Below are positions 10,106-19,789 of a stretch of DNA of 64,000 bases, in pieces. This DNA is from Halomonas sp. CUBES01 (GTDB taxonomy: Bacteria; Pseudomonadota; Gammaproteobacteria; Pseudomonadales; Halomonadaceae): assembly GCF_020991005.1 (NCBI RefSeq), contig NZ_JAJLLW010000007.1, forward strand, positions 62,001 to 126,000, in the 5' to 3' direction. How positions within the stretch are numbered: position 1 is the stretch's first letter; each line of letters begins with the position of its first letter. A program made the position numbers and the translations under genes. Below the pieces are notes generated by a model. That model did not search any database, was not told the origin of the DNA, and saw nothing but the letters and a program-made list of their open reading frames with translations.

Positions 10106-11208
10106 GTTTGACCGGCATCGGCAAATCCTATGGCGACGTGGAGATCTCCCGCGATATCGACCTCACCATCGAAGACGGCGAGTTTGTGGTCTTCGTAGGT
10201 CCGTCGGGCTGTGGGAAGTCCACGCTGCTGCGCATGATTGCCGGGCTGGAAGAGATTACCCAGGGTGATATGCAGCTCGACGGTACACGCATCAATGAGA
10301 TTCCGCCCCAGGAACGGGATATCGGCATGGTGTTTCAATCCTACGCGCTGTATCCGCACATGAATGTGGCCGACAACATGGCGTTTGGCCTGAAGCTGGC
10401 GCGGACCGAAAAAGGCGAGATTCGCCGCCGCGTCCAGCACGCCGCCGAGATGCTACATCTGACCGAGCTGCTGGAGCGCAAGCCCAAGGATCTGTCCGGG
10501 GGGCAGCGTCAGCGGGTGGCGATTGGCCGCACGCTGGTCAAGGAGCCCGCCGTGTTCCTGTTTGATGAGCCACTTTCCAACCTCGACGCCGCACTGCGGG
10601 TGGATATGCGCGTGCAGATCGCCGAGCTGCACAAGCGTCTGCAAGCGACGATGATCTACGTGACCCACGATCAGGTGGAAGCCATGACCCTGGCGGACCG
10701 TATCGTGCTGCTTTCCGGCGGGCGGATTGCCCAGGTAGGGGCGCCGCTGGCACTCTATCACTTCCCCAAGACCCTGGAGGTTGCCGAGTTTATCGGCTCG
10801 CCGCGGATCAATACCTTCTCCGTGGAAGTGATCGAACCCGGCGCCAGCCTAACGCAGGTGCGGTTGCCCAACGGGGAAACGCTCAGCGTGTCGGTAGACG
10901 GGCGTGCCTTGACGATCGGTGAGCAGGCGACCCTGGGTGTGCGCCCGGAAGACGTTGTCAGCCGTGAAGACGCCGAGGCGTGTCTGGCCGCCAGTTTGTC
11001 GGTTGCCGAAAAGCTGGGGTACGAAACGCTGGCGCACTGCCGGGTGGACGGCATCGAGAACCCGGTCACCCTGCGTCTGAACGGGGTGACGCCGCTCAAG
11101 GAAGGCCAGGACGTTGCCTTTGGCCTCCACGGCGAACGCTGCCACCTGTTCACCGCAGACGGCAGCGCCTGCCCCCGACAGGTGGTGATAGATGACGTGA
11201 ATCACTAG
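10093..11208 (+). CDS. malK: sugar ABC transporter ATPase, MalK/UgpC family
   Basis: 371-residue ATPase. Walker A GPSGCGKST (near 36-44), Q-loop in MVFQSYALYPHM, signature LSGGQRQRVAIG, Walker B VFLFDEPLSNLD, and H-loop YVTHDQVEAMTL. A C-terminal TOBE-type regulatory domain (after about residue 240) is typical of MalK/UgpC. It is the only sugar-ABC ATPase in the window although two permease pairs (aglFG and malFG) are present; it may serve MalFG or both. It overlaps the upstream glucosidase by 13 nt and ends in a 4-nt tail-to-tail overlap with trkH. Confidence 0.9.
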   Translation: MGRLSLTGIGKSYGDVEISRDIDLTIEDGEFVVFVGPSGCGKSTLLRMIAGLEEITQGDMQLDGTRINEIPPQERDIGMVFQSYALYPHMNVADNMAFGLKLARTEKGEIRRRVQHAAEMLHLTELLERKPKDLSGGQRQRVAIGRTLVKEPAVFLFDEPLSNLDAALRVDMRVQIAELHKRLQATMIYVTHDQVEAMTLADRIVLLSGGRIAQVGAPLALYHFPKTLEVAEFIGSPRINTFSVEVIEPGASLTQVRLPNGETLSVSVDGRALTIGEQATLGVRPEDVVSREDAEACLAASLSVAEKLGYETLAHCRVDGIENPVTLRLNGVTPLKEGQDVAFGLHGERCHLFTADGSACPRQVVIDDVNH

Positions 11209-12692
11209 CGGCGCCAGAACATCGGCGTCAACAGTACCACTACCGTCAGGATTTCCAGGCGACCCATCAGCATGCCGATACACAGCAGCCATTTTGCGGC
11301 GTCCGGTAAGGTAGCAAAGTTGCCGGACGGGCCAATGGTATCGCCCAGACCGGGGCCGACGTTGGCAACGGCGGTCGCGGCCCCGGATAGGGCGGTGACT
11401 AAATCCAGGCCCAGCACCGAAAGCCCCAGCGCTAGCACGGCAATGGTAATGAAAAAGAAAAACGAGAAAGCCACGACGCTTCTGGAGATATCGCTGGTCA
11501 CTGGCTGGTGATTGTAGCGGGTAGTGAAAACGCCGTTGGCATGAATCAGGTAGCGGAGTTGGTCACGCAGCATCAGCATGGCAATCTGGAAGCGGAAGAT
11601 TTTCATGCCACCGCTGGTGGAGCCGCTGCAGCCGCCCACGAAGGTCAGGTAGAAAAACGCGACAATGGCCAGAGCACCCCATTGCGTATAGTCGTCGGAT
11701 GCGTAGCCGGTGGTTGTGACAACGGAGATGACGTTGAAAGTGACGTGAGTAAGCGATTCAAATCCAGAGTCGCCCTTCATTACCCGCCAGAAGGTGAGCA
11801 GGGCAATCGCGATGGCGAGGACGCCCAACAGCCCCCGAACCTGCTGGTCTTTCCATAGGGCGCTTCGGGAACCGCGAAGAAAACGGATATAGAGCACGAA
11901 AGGCAACGCACCGCTGAGCATGAACAGACTGGCCATCCAGAGTATCCATGGCTGATCGGCATAGGCGCCAAACGACGCGTCTGAATTCGCGAAGCCGCCG
12001 GTCGCAAGCGACGTCATGCCATGAACGACGGCATCCAGACGGTTCATGCCGCCCAACCAGTAGCTGAGCATGGCCATTAGCGTCATCACCACGTAGATAC
12101 TCAGCGTTGCCTTGGCGATGCCCCCGGTTCGGGGCATGACCTTGTCCGACCAGTCGGACGATTCCGTATGGAAAAGCCGCATCCCGCCGACTTTAAGAAA
12201 CGGCAGGATGGCGATCCCCATGACGATAATGCCGATACCCCCCATCCACTGCATGATTCCCCGCCAGAGTTTGAGTCCGTCGGAGAGATCCTCGATGCCC
12301 ACCAGTATCGTCGAGCCGGTCGTGGTGATGGCAGAGACGGATTCGAACACCGCATTGGTCACGCTAAGTTGAGGAGCTCCCAAGATCAGCGGCAGGCTTG
12401 CAAAGCCGGTTATACTTGCCCAGCTGGCGGAGGTAAGCACGAACATTTGCCAGGGCTTCAGTTGCAATGACACCCTGCGGGTAAGTAACCACGTGGTGAG
12501 GGCTGCACCAAGAACAATAAATAAAGACACCCCGAAAGCAGGAGCGTCAAGGTCTTTTTCCACCAGGAGAACAGCCAGGGGTAGCGCCATGAACAGTGCG
12601 AGTACCAGCCAGAGCACTGACATGATTTTGAAGATTTGTGCCCAGTTACGGTAAGCATCCCGATAGTAAAGTGCGCCGGGGAAAGTGGTCAT
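11205..12692 (-). CDS. trkH: TrkH/TrkI-type potassium transporter
   Basis: 495-residue integral membrane protein of the Trk/Ktr superfamily. The four pore loops with filter glycine are visible: ITTTGSTI, TSLATGGFAN, SVVTTTGYAS and VANVGPGLG. This is the K+-translocating subunit that works with a TrkA NAD-binding protein (not in the window); in halophiles Trk systems are important for osmoadaptation. It is unrelated to its sugar neighbours and is wedged between malK and malEFG, convergent with malK. The start MTTFPGALYYRD is the first ATG of a typical TrkH N-terminus. Confidence 0.93.
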   Translation of the reverse strand: MTTFPGALYYRDAYRNWAQIFKIMSVLWLVLALFMALPLAVLLVEKDLDAPAFGVSLFIVLGAALTTWLLTRRVSLQLKPWQMFVLTSASWASITGFASLPLILGAPQLSVTNAVFESVSAITTTGSTILVGIEDLSDGLKLWRGIMQWMGGIGIIVMGIAILPFLKVGGMRLFHTESSDWSDKVMPRTGGIAKATLSIYVVMTLMAMLSYWLGGMNRLDAVVHGMTSLATGGFANSDASFGAYADQPWILWMASLFMLSGALPFVLYIRFLRGSRSALWKDQQVRGLLGVLAIAIALLTFWRVMKGDSGFESLTHVTFNVISVVTTTGYASDDYTQWGALAIVAFFYLTFVGGCSGSTSGGMKIFRFQIAMLMLRDQLRYLIHANGVFTTRYNHQPVTSDISRSVVAFSFFFFITIAVLALGLSVLGLDLVTALSGAATAVANVGPGLGDTIGPSGNFATLPDAAKWLLCIGMLMGRLEILTVVVLLTPMFWRR

Positions 12693-12790
12693 AACTTCGC
12701 TCTTGAATTGCCCTAGTGTTCAGCGGGGTATATCACCATGGCAAAAGGCAAAAGTCTGTAAAATTCTCCTGAAAAATTGGCGTTGACTAT

Positions 12791-12818
12791 AAAAAAACCG
12801 GCGACCGAGGTGCCGGTT
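12791..12818 (-). terminator. rho-independent terminator of malEFG
   Basis: On the minus strand AACCGGC, a 9-nt loop, then GCCGGTT followed by a run of T (complement of A12791-12797). It lies about 45 nt after the malG stop and before the trkH promoter region. Confidence 0.75.
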
Positions 12819-12863
12819 ATGAGCAAGCCGCTCAAGCGAGGATAGCGTTGCCGTCACTAGGCG

Positions 12864-13754
12864 CTAGCCTTTGACGCCTCCGGCAGTCAACCCGCCGATA
12901 ACCCAGCGCTGGCAGTTCAGGAAGGCGATGGTAATCGGCAGCCCGGAAAGTACGGCAGCGGCGGCAAAGTCGCCCCAACGTTGATTATGGTCAGCTAGGT
13001 ACTGCTGAGCACCTACCGCCAGGGTGAGCTTGTGCTCATCCACGAGCAGTACAGACGCCATGGGGTACTCCATGATGCTCATCACAAACGCCAGGATGAA
13101 CACCACCATCAGAATCGGCACCGACAGCGGCAGCAAAATGTAGCGAAACGCCTGCCAGGTGCTGGCACCGTCCACCATCGCCGCTTCTTCGAGCGACCCG
13201 TCGATGGATTCGAAGTAGCCCTTGATCGTCCAGATGTGCAGCGCCACCGCGCCGAGCGAGGCGACGATCAGCGCGCCGTGGGTGTTGATCCCCAGCCAGC
13301 CGACGAACTGACCCAGCCGGTCGAACAGGGCGTAGAGGGCCACCAGCGAGAGCACGGCGGGAAACATCTGAAAAATCAGCATGCCTTTCAGAATCGGCTC
13401 CTTGCCCTTGAAGCGCATGCGGGCAAAGGCGTAAGCGCTGGTGGTGGCGAGCATCAGAATCAGCAGCGACGACACCACGGCTACTTTGACCGAGTTCCAT
13501 AGCCACAGCAGCACGGGGAAGGGCGGCTGGATCACGCTACCATCGGCGCGCTCCCAGGGAATGCCCAGCGCCAGCGACCAGTGCTCGAGGGAGAAACGCT
13601 CGGGGATCAGGCTCCCCGAGGCAAAGTTGCCCTCGCGAAACGAGATCGAAATCACCAGCAGCAGCGGGAAGACGACCAGTGACACAAAGCCGATCAGCGC
13701 CAGGTGGGCGCCCAACCGTCGTGCGCGAATGGAGCGGGGTTGAACCATGGGCAT
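12864..13754 (-). CDS. malG: maltose ABC transporter permease MalG
   Basis: 296-residue permease with six membrane segments. The EAA loop is [21 protein letters not shown] and the tail [10 protein letters not shown] matches MalG. Start ATG at 13754 is preceded by GGAGG with 6-nt spacing, 10 nt after the malF stop; a longer reading frame to 13871 is not supported. With MalF it forms the inner-membrane channel for maltodextrins delivered by MalE. Last gene of the malEFG operon, followed by a terminator. Confidence 0.92.
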   Translation of the reverse strand: MPMVQPRSIRARRLGAHLALIGFVSLVVFPLLLVISISFREGNFASGSLIPERFSLEHWSLALGIPWERADGSVIQPPFPVLLWLWNSVKVAVVSSLLILMLATTSAYAFARMRFKGKEPILKGMLIFQMFPAVLSLVALYALFDRLGQFVGWLGINTHGALIVASLGAVALHIWTIKGYFESIDGSLEEAAMVDGASTWQAFRYILLPLSVPILMVVFILAFVMSIMEYPMASVLLVDEHKLTLAVGAQQYLADHNQRWGDFAAAAVLSGLPITIAFLNCQRWVIGGLTAGGVKG

Positions 13755-13764
13755 TTGACACCTC

Positions 13765-15336
13765 CTAGACCTTGACCTTGGAAAGCCGCAGATTGATGAC
13801 CGACATACCCACCACCAGCAGAAAGATAAGCGTGGCAATCGCCGCCGCCAGGCCGAAGTTCTGGCCGGCATCCTGGAAGGCGATGCGGTAGGTATAGCTC
13901 ACCAGCAGGTCGGTGGTACCCGCGGGCGTGCTGGCGCCCAGAATGTCCGGGCTGCCCCCGGTGAGCAGGGCGATCAACACGAAGTTATTGAAGTTGAAGG
14001 CAAAGGCGGCGATCAGCAGCGGCGTGAGCGGTTTGATGATCAGTGGCAGGGTGATCTTCATCAGGTTGGTGATCGGCCCGCCGCCGTCCACCGCCGAGGC
14101 CTCATAGAGATCATCGGGGATTGACTGGATCAGCCCCATGCACAGCAGTAGCATGTAGGGGTAGCCCAGCCAGGTATTGACGATCAACAGCATGGTTCGC
14201 GCCAGCCAGGGGTCGGTAAACCATGCCGGGCTGACACCGAACAGTGCCTCCAGAATCATGTTCACTTCGCCGAAATGCTGGTTGAACATGCCTTTGAAAA
14301 TCAGGATCGAAATGAACGCCGGAACCGCGTAGGGCAGTATCAGCAGCGTGCGGTATACCGCCTTGCCCCTGAGCTGATCCCACTGCAGCAACGAGGCGAG
14401 GACAAACCCCACGGCCAGCGTGAAAAGCACGGTGAGCCCGGCAAACACGAAAGTCCAGATAAAGATCTGCATGAACGGCCCGCGAATATCCGGGTCGGTG
14501 AAGATCTGGGCGTAGTTGGTGAAGCCCACGTTTACCGGCCACCCCGGGGTGATACGCTCGCCGTCGTCGGTGACGAAGAAGCCGATAGCGTTATCCGGCG
14601 TCAGCACCTGATCCTCTTCGCGGTCGTAGAGGGTGCCGTCATCGCGAACGTCATAGCGGTCGATCATCGGTGCGAACTGGCGCAGGCCCGACATGCGCAG
14701 TTCGGTGCCGCCGGGCGTTTGCAGGCGCAGCGCCTGAAGGGTCTCGCGGGCCTGAATGGCCGCGCGCATGGGAAGCGGCTCACCGTCAGGCGGGCCGTCA
14801 ACGGCCTGGGTGTTGGCGCGGCGGGCTTCGTTATTGTCCAGATTGAGCGCGGCGGATAGCAGGCGGTCGTTGTCGCCGACAGGGGCGTCGCTTTCCAGAT
14901 ACAGGCGAACCAGCTCACCTTCCTGGTAAAGCGAATAGCTAAAGGCGGCGCCTTCAGCCTGGTAGGTTTGATCGGTGAGCTGGGCGCGTACGCGCTCCTG
15001 GCTGAGCAGGTTGTCCGAGCTGTAGTTGCTGAAGCTGATGCCCACTGTGTACACCAGCGGGAAGATAACGAAAACGCCAAGCCCGGCCACCGCCGGGAAG
15101 ATATACCGGTGGCTCATCAGTGAGCGTCGGCTGAAGACGATCCCCAGTGACGCGCCTAGCACCAGAAACAGCAGCGCAAATACCCACTGGCCGTGAAGGT
15201 AAAACGCCATTACCAGCCAGAGCAGGGCCAATACGATCAGTCCGGTCACGCTGCGCATGGCCCAGCGGGTGTAGCGTTCGGTCACATGGCGTGAACGGTG
15301 GCGGGGCAGGCCCCGCGAAGCATTCGTGGTAAACAT
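13765..15336 (-). CDS. malF: maltose ABC transporter permease MalF
   Basis: 523-residue permease, close to enterobacterial MalF (514). Three N-terminal hydrophobic segments precede a large periplasmic P2 domain (about residues 95-275), the part of MalF that contacts MalE. The C-terminal portion holds the EAA loop [21 protein letters not shown]. Its architecture separates it from the short AglF of this window and supports a genuine maltose/maltodextrin importer. AGGA precedes the ATG. It lies 74 nt downstream of malE. Confidence 0.93.
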   Translation of the reverse strand: MFTTNASRGLPRHRSRHVTERYTRWAMRSVTGLIVLALLWLVMAFYLHGQWVFALLFLVLGASLGIVFSRRSLMSHRYIFPAVAGLGVFVIFPLVYTVGISFSNYSSDNLLSQERVRAQLTDQTYQAEGAAFSYSLYQEGELVRLYLESDAPVGDNDRLLSAALNLDNNEARRANTQAVDGPPDGEPLPMRAAIQARETLQALRLQTPGGTELRMSGLRQFAPMIDRYDVRDDGTLYDREEDQVLTPDNAIGFFVTDDGERITPGWPVNVGFTNYAQIFTDPDIRGPFMQIFIWTFVFAGLTVLFTLAVGFVLASLLQWDQLRGKAVYRTLLILPYAVPAFISILIFKGMFNQHFGEVNMILEALFGVSPAWFTDPWLARTMLLIVNTWLGYPYMLLLCMGLIQSIPDDLYEASAVDGGGPITNLMKITLPLIIKPLTPLLIAAFAFNFNNFVLIALLTGGSPDILGASTPAGTTDLLVSYTYRIAFQDAGQNFGLAAAIATLIFLLVVGMSVINLRLSKVKV

Positions 15337-15410
15337 GAACGATGTCCTGCGAAACCACCCGGCCTTGCCAACGTATTGTCATGGTCGGGCAGTGAAGGTA
15401 AGGCGAGCGA

Positions 15411-16601
15411 TTATTGACGCATGCGCCGCGCGGCGTCATCCAGCGCTTCCTGAGGCGACTGGCGCCCGCTGCCCATGTTCTGCAGCGCGGGTTCCATGGC
15501 CGACCAGAACGCACCCATTTCGGGAATATTCGGCATCGGCATGCCGACTTCAGCGTTTTCAAGCGTGGCTGCGATGTTGGGGTTATCGGCCAGTTCCGCC
15601 TGATAGTCGATATGGGCCACGGCCCCCAGCGACTCATCTCTGTTGAAGGTGCGCATACCCTCCTCGCTGAGCAGGTAGTTTTCCAGGAATTCGACGGCCA
15701 GGAAGTCATTGGGTGAGGCCGAGTTGATCATTGCCGTCATGACGCCAAACATGGGTTTGGCACGTTCATCGCCCACCTTGGGCAGCAAGGCGACGCCGTA
15801 ATCAATGCCGCTCCGCTCAAGATTTGGCCAGGCCCAGGGACCGCTGATCATGGTCGCCACTTCGCCCTTGTTAAAGCGGTTGTCCATGATGCTGTAGTCG
15901 GTTCCCCGCGGCACAACGTCGCTGTCGATCAGCTCCACAAGCAGTTCTGCTCCCTGAACCGCGCCTGCGTTGTTGACGCCGATATCGGTCACGTCGTAGC
16001 CCTCGTCGGTGCGCTTGAACGGATAGCCGCCGTTGGCCGCAAGCAGGGTCCAGCCGTAGTAGGGTTCGCTGTAGTCGAACAGGATGGCTTTTTTATCATG
16101 CTCGGCCAGCTCGGCGTCCAGTTCCATGAGCTCGGCAAAGCTCGCGGGGGCTTCATCGACCAGCGCCTTGTTGTAGATCAAGCCCAGCGATTCGACCGAT
16201 ATCGGATAGCCGTAGTGTTCGCCGTTCCAAAGCGCTGCGTCCCAGGTAAAGTCGAAATAATCGTCGCGCAGATCGTCGCTGGGGGCAACGCGCTTCAGTA
16301 ATCCGCTCTGGGCCCACTCGCCCATACGGTCGTGGGCCCAGATTACGATATCCGGCCCCTGGCCACTGCCCGCCGCCTGCTGGAAACGATCAGTCAGGTT
16401 GTCGGGAAACACCACGTCCATCTCGATGCCGGTGTCGCGGGTAAACTGCTCGGCAACGTCCTGGATACCTTCCTGGCCTTTGTTGTCACCCATCCAGATC
16501 GTCAGACGGTCATCGTCGAAAGCCAGCGCCGGCACGGCGACGCCGACAAGCAGGGTAGTGGTCAATAAAGGTGTGAATCCTGGCCAATGTCTTGCCATCA
16601 T
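15411..16601 (-). CDS. malE: maltose/maltodextrin-binding protein MalE
   Basis: 396-residue periplasmic binding protein. Signal peptide MMARHWPGFTPLLTTTLLVGVAVPALA, then DDRLTIWMGDNKGQEGI, which resembles the MalE N-terminus. AHDRMGEWAQSGLL and MISGPWAWPNLERSGIDYGV are MalE-type motifs. Two adjacent ATGs (16601 and 16598) are possible starts behind GAGG. First gene of malEFG; a candidate MalT box lies about 85 nt upstream. Confidence 0.93.
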   Translation of the reverse strand: MMARHWPGFTPLLTTTLLVGVAVPALAFDDDRLTIWMGDNKGQEGIQDVAEQFTRDTGIEMDVVFPDNLTDRFQQAAGSGQGPDIVIWAHDRMGEWAQSGLLKRVAPSDDLRDDYFDFTWDAALWNGEHYGYPISVESLGLIYNKALVDEAPASFAELMELDAELAEHDKKAILFDYSEPYYGWTLLAANGGYPFKRTDEGYDVTDIGVNNAGAVQGAELLVELIDSDVVPRGTDYSIMDNRFNKGEVATMISGPWAWPNLERSGIDYGVALLPKVGDERAKPMFGVMTAMINSASPNDFLAVEFLENYLLSEEGMRTFNRDESLGAVAHIDYQAELADNPNIAATLENAEVGMPMPNIPEMGAFWSAMEPALQNMGSGRQSPQEALDDAARRMRQ

Positions 16602-16683
16602 GATGAAAACCTCGATTGTTGTTATCAGAGAGGTGGGCTTGCCACCTGAACAGCATCAGCCTCGCCAATTCGCCTGTCGGCCA

Positions 16684-16693
16684 CCTCATCCTT
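16684..16693 (-). promoter_or_regulatory. candidate MalT box upstream of malE
   Basis: On the minus strand AAGGATGAGG matches GGGGA(T/G)GAGG at 8 of 10 positions, including the full GGATGAGG core. It lies about 85 nt upstream of malE, in the orientation of the operon. Consistent with MalT at 5592-8291; not proven. Confidence 0.45.
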
Positions 16694-16795
16694 GCGGGGC
16701 GTAGAGGTGGCGTATATCAGGGGCGTAGTCATCGTCGCGAGATGCTTGATAAGGATAGGGGGGGGGCGGCAAATGATAACGCTGGAGGTATTTTT

Positions 16796-16810
16796 GTAGT
16801 AAAATTACAC
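16796..16810. promoter_or_regulatory. HexR box in the zwf promoter
   Basis: TGTAGTAAAATTACA is an exact match to the gammaproteobacterial HexR consensus TGTARTWWWATTACA. It is followed by TATAAT at 16823-16828, so the box overlaps the place where the -35 element would lie, as expected for repression. HexR (RpiR family) releases DNA on binding KDPG. The hexR gene itself is not in the window. Confidence 0.85.
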
Positions 16811-16876
16811 GTATTATTGCGTATAATGGCCTTTTCCAGATAGATTTTAGGTAATCTAACTACAATGGGAGCTGAA

Positions 16877-18382
16877 ATGAGCCCGTCATCTGCTTCACAA
16901 GGTGCCCCGTTGGGCGACCTTCAACACGCCATCGACCTTGCGCTGTTCGGGGCGCTTGGCGATCTAGCGCTGCGCAAGCTATTCCCCGCACTTTATCATC
17001 TGGATCGTGAAGGCCTGATGCCCGAAAGCACGCGCATCCTAGGTCTGGCGCGCCAGGAGCACGATGTGGCGGCGTTTCGTCAGCTGGTCAGCGGCGCATT
17101 GCAGAAGCGCCTCAAGAAAGACGAGCAGGACAAGGAGAGCCTGACGCGCTTTCTCGATCGCCTGGACTACCTGCAGCTTGACTTTACCAGCGTTGACGGC
17201 TACGCCGCCATACGCCAATGGCGCGAGGGCTCGCCGCGCCCCATGGTGGTCTATTTGTCGGTCGGGGCGAAAATCTACGGCGATATCTGTCGCCACCTGC
17301 AGGCAAGCGACAGCCTGGATGAAGAGACCCGGGTGGTGGTCGAAAAGCCGATCGGGTTTGACCTGGCGTCTTCCGAAGACATCAATGATGCGATTGGCGA
17401 GGTTTTCCCTGAGTCGCGGATCTACCGGATCGACCACTACCTGGGCAAAGAAACCGTTCAGAACCTGATTGCATTGCGCTTTGCCAACCCCTTGTTCGGC
17501 ACCCAGTGGAACCAGAACCATATTTCCCATGTGGAAATCACCGTGGCCGAAAAAGTCGGCATTGAGGGCCGCTGGGGGTATTTCGACGAAGCGGGTCAGC
17601 TGCGCGACATGGTGCAGAACCACCTGCTGCAGCTGCTGTGCCTGATTGCCATGGATCCGCCCTCCAACCTGGACGCCGACGCCATTCGCGACGAAAAGGT
17701 TAAGGTGCTCAAGGCGCTCAAGCCGTTTACCGGCGAAGCGCTGGGTCGCGACGTGGTACGCGGTCAGTACACGGCGGGCACCAGCGACGGCCAGCAGGTG
17801 CCAGGCTATCTGGAAGAAGAGGGTGCCAATACCGATAGCCAGACCGAAACCTTCGTCGCCATGAAAACCGAAGTCGCCAATTGGCGTTGGGCGGGGGTGC
17901 CGTTTTATCTGCGCACCGGCAAGCGGATGCCGGAGAAGCTGTCGCAGATCGTGATTCACTTCCGTCAGCAGCCCCACTACATCTTTGACCCGGACCAGCG
18001 CAATATCGCGGCCAACAAGTTGATCATCCGCTTGCAGCCGGAAGAGGGTATCGCGCTCCAGGTACTCACCAAAGACAGCGGCCTGGACAAGGGCATGCGC
18101 CTGCGCCCCGGCCCGCTGCACCTGGATTTCAATAACGCCTTCCCCAAGTCGCGCATCCCTGATGCCTACGAACGGTTGCTGCTGGAAGTCATGAAAGGCC
18201 AGCAGTACCTGTTCGTGCGCCGTGACGAAGTCGAGCACGCCTGGCGCTGGTGTGATCAACTGATTGATGGCTGGAAGGCCCGGGAAACCCCACCGCGGCG
18301 TTATCCGGCAGGTTCCTGGGGGCCGGTCGCCTCCATTGCCATGATTACCCAGGATGGTCGCAGCTGGTACGAGGATTATTAA
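16877..18382 (+). CDS. zwf: glucose-6-phosphate 1-dehydrogenase
   Basis: 501 residues from the preferred start. Oxidises glucose-6-phosphate to 6-phosphogluconolactone with NADP+/NAD+. The nucleotide-binding [17 protein letters not shown] lies near the N-terminus, and the active-site RIDHYLGKE is intact; [11 protein letters not shown] is a further family motif. The ATG at 16877 is preferred since GGGAG precedes it by 5 nt; the in-frame ATG at 16865 would place that Shine-Dalgarno inside the gene. First gene of zwf-pgl-eda under a HexR box. Confidence 0.97.
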   Translation: MSPSSASQGAPLGDLQHAIDLALFGALGDLALRKLFPALYHLDREGLMPESTRILGLARQEHDVAAFRQLVSGALQKRLKKDEQDKESLTRFLDRLDYLQLDFTSVDGYAAIRQWREGSPRPMVVYLSVGAKIYGDICRHLQASDSLDEETRVVVEKPIGFDLASSEDINDAIGEVFPESRIYRIDHYLGKETVQNLIALRFANPLFGTQWNQNHISHVEITVAEKVGIEGRWGYFDEAGQLRDMVQNHLLQLLCLIAMDPPSNLDADAIRDEKVKVLKALKPFTGEALGRDVVRGQYTAGTSDGQQVPGYLEEEGANTDSQTETFVAMKTEVANWRWAGVPFYLRTGKRMPEKLSQIVIHFRQQPHYIFDPDQRNIAANKLIIRLQPEEGIALQVLTKDSGLDKGMRLRPGPLHLDFNNAFPKSRIPDAYERLLLEVMKGQQYLFVRRDEVEHAWRWCDQLIDGWKARETPPRRYPAGSWGPVASIAMITQDGRSWYEDY

Positions 18383-18383
18383 C

Positions 18384-19049
18384 ATGAGCGATGCACGCAC
18401 ACAGCTTGCCGAACAGCTGGCCGAGGCCGTTTTTCAGGCCTTGAACGACGACCTGGAACACCAGGAAAACGCCTTGTTGGTGGTCTCCGGCGGCTCGACG
18501 CCAGTCCCCTTTTTCAAAGCCCTGGCGGCCAAGCCGCTGCCCTGGGAGCGGGTGGAGATCACGCTGGCGGACGAGCGTTGGGTGGATGCACAGAGTGATG
18601 ACAGCAACGCTAAATTGGTCCGCGAGCACCTGCTTCAGGGGGCAGCGGCGGCGGCCCATTTTGAACCCTTGACCAGCGATGCAGGCACACCTGAAGAAGG
18701 CGTGCCTGATGTCAGCGAGCGTGCGCTATCGCTAAGCTGGCCGGCAAGTGTGGTGATACTGGGCATGGGCGGCGACGGCCATACGGCCTCGCTGTTTCCT
18801 GACAGCCTGGAGCTTGGCCTGGCGCTCGCCACGGAGGAGCCGCTGGTCGCCGTGCGAACGCCCAGCCAACCGCAGCCACGCATCACGTTTTCGGCGGACC
18901 GGCTGCATCAGGCGCGCCGTCACATCTTACATATTACCGGCGACGATAAGCGGGCCGTGTTGGCCAAGGCACTGAGCGGGGACGACATGCGTCAACTGCC
19001 CATCCGTGCCTTTCTATCCTGCCCCTTGGCGATTTACTGGGCGCCTTAG
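18384..19049 (+). CDS. pgl: 6-phosphogluconolactonase
   Basis: 221-residue DevB-type lactonase that hydrolyses 6-phosphogluconolactone. Diagnostic motifs: VVSGGSTPVPFFKAL, ITLADERWV and LGMGGDGHTASLFP. The ATG is 1 nt after the zwf stop with GAGG just upstream, so translation is coupled. The middle gene of zwf-pgl-eda. Confidence 0.95.
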   Translation: MSDARTQLAEQLAEAVFQALNDDLEHQENALLVVSGGSTPVPFFKALAAKPLPWERVEITLADERWVDAQSDDSNAKLVREHLLQGAAAAAHFEPLTSDAGTPEEGVPDVSERALSLSWPASVVILGMGGDGHTASLFPDSLELGLALATEEPLVAVRTPSQPQPRITFSADRLHQARRHILHITGDDKRAVLAKALSGDDMRQLPIRAFLSCPLAIYWAP

Positions 19050-19090
19050 CGCCAGGTTTCACAGATAATAATTTGCTTGGAGACTCACGC

Positions 19091-19753
19091 ATGACCATCG
19101 ATAAACAGCTGCCGTCGACGCGCACCGCAGAGCTGGACAGCATTTGCCTGAAAGCCGAAGTGATCCCGGTGATTACCATCGACCGCTTGGAAGACGCCGT
19201 GCCATTGGGCCGTGCCCTGGTCGAAGGTGGCCTGACCGTGCTGGAGATTACCCTGCGGACCGAGTGCGCGCTGGACGCCATCAAGCGCATGAAAGACGCC
19301 CTGCCCGGGGCGAGTATCGGCGTAGGCACGGTATTGACCCCTGCCCAGTATCGCCAGGCCGAGCAGGTCGGTGCTGATTTCGTGGTCACCCCAGGGGCGA
19401 CCGAGGCGCTTTACCGCTACGGCGTGGAAAGCCCGGTGCCGATGCTGCCTGGCGTATCGACCATTTCGGAGCTGATGACCGGCTGGCAGTACGGCTACCG
19501 TCGGTTCAAGTTCTTCCCGGCGGAATCCAGCGGTGGCTCAAAAGCGATCAAGGCGTTTGGCGCGCCGATTCCGGAAGCACGCTTCTGCCCGACCGGCGGT
19601 ATCACGGTGGATAACGCCGAAGAGTACCTCAAGCTGCCGAACGTCATGTGCGTGGGCGGCTCTTGGCTCACGCCCAAGGCGATGGTCGAGGCGGAAGACT
19701 GGGACGGCGTCCGCGAACTGGCCCGCCAGGCCGCCGAACGCTTCCACCACTAA
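19091..19753 (+). CDS. eda: 2-dehydro-3-deoxyphosphogluconate (KDPG) aldolase
   Basis: 220-residue class I aldolase cleaving KDPG to pyruvate and glyceraldehyde-3-phosphate. The catalytic Glu in LEITLRT and the Schiff-base Lys in RRFKFFPAES are both present, as is the GVGTVLTPAQ motif. ATG at 19091 with GGAG 8 nt upstream. Last gene of zwf-pgl-eda, followed directly by a strong terminator. It may also act on KHG or KDPGal, but a dedicated dgoA is nearby. Confidence 0.96.
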   Translation: MTIDKQLPSTRTAELDSICLKAEVIPVITIDRLEDAVPLGRALVEGGLTVLEITLRTECALDAIKRMKDALPGASIGVGTVLTPAQYRQAEQVGADFVVTPGATEALYRYGVESPVPMLPGVSTISELMTGWQYGYRRFKFFPAESSGGSKAIKAFGAPIPEARFCPTGGITVDNAEEYLKLPNVMCVGGSWLTPKAMVEAEDWDGVRELARQAAERFHH

Positions 19754-19761
19754 CCTGAATC

Positions 19762-19789
19762 GCCCCGGACTTGCGCCGGGGCTTTTTTT
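19762..19789 (+). terminator. rho-independent terminator of zwf-pgl-eda
   Basis: Stem GCCCCGG/CCGGGGC with a 7-nt loop followed by seven T. It ends at the stop codon of the convergent lactonase gene. Confidence 0.93.

Noticed and set aside
13755..13871. N-terminal extension of malG
   Set aside because: Arg-rich, antisense-like composition inside the malF 3' end; a strong GGAGG sits before ATG 13754.
17039..18400. Long minus-strand open frame opposite zwf (453 codons)
   Set aside because: It is a mirror frame caused by high GC codon use; zwf on the plus strand explains the region completely.
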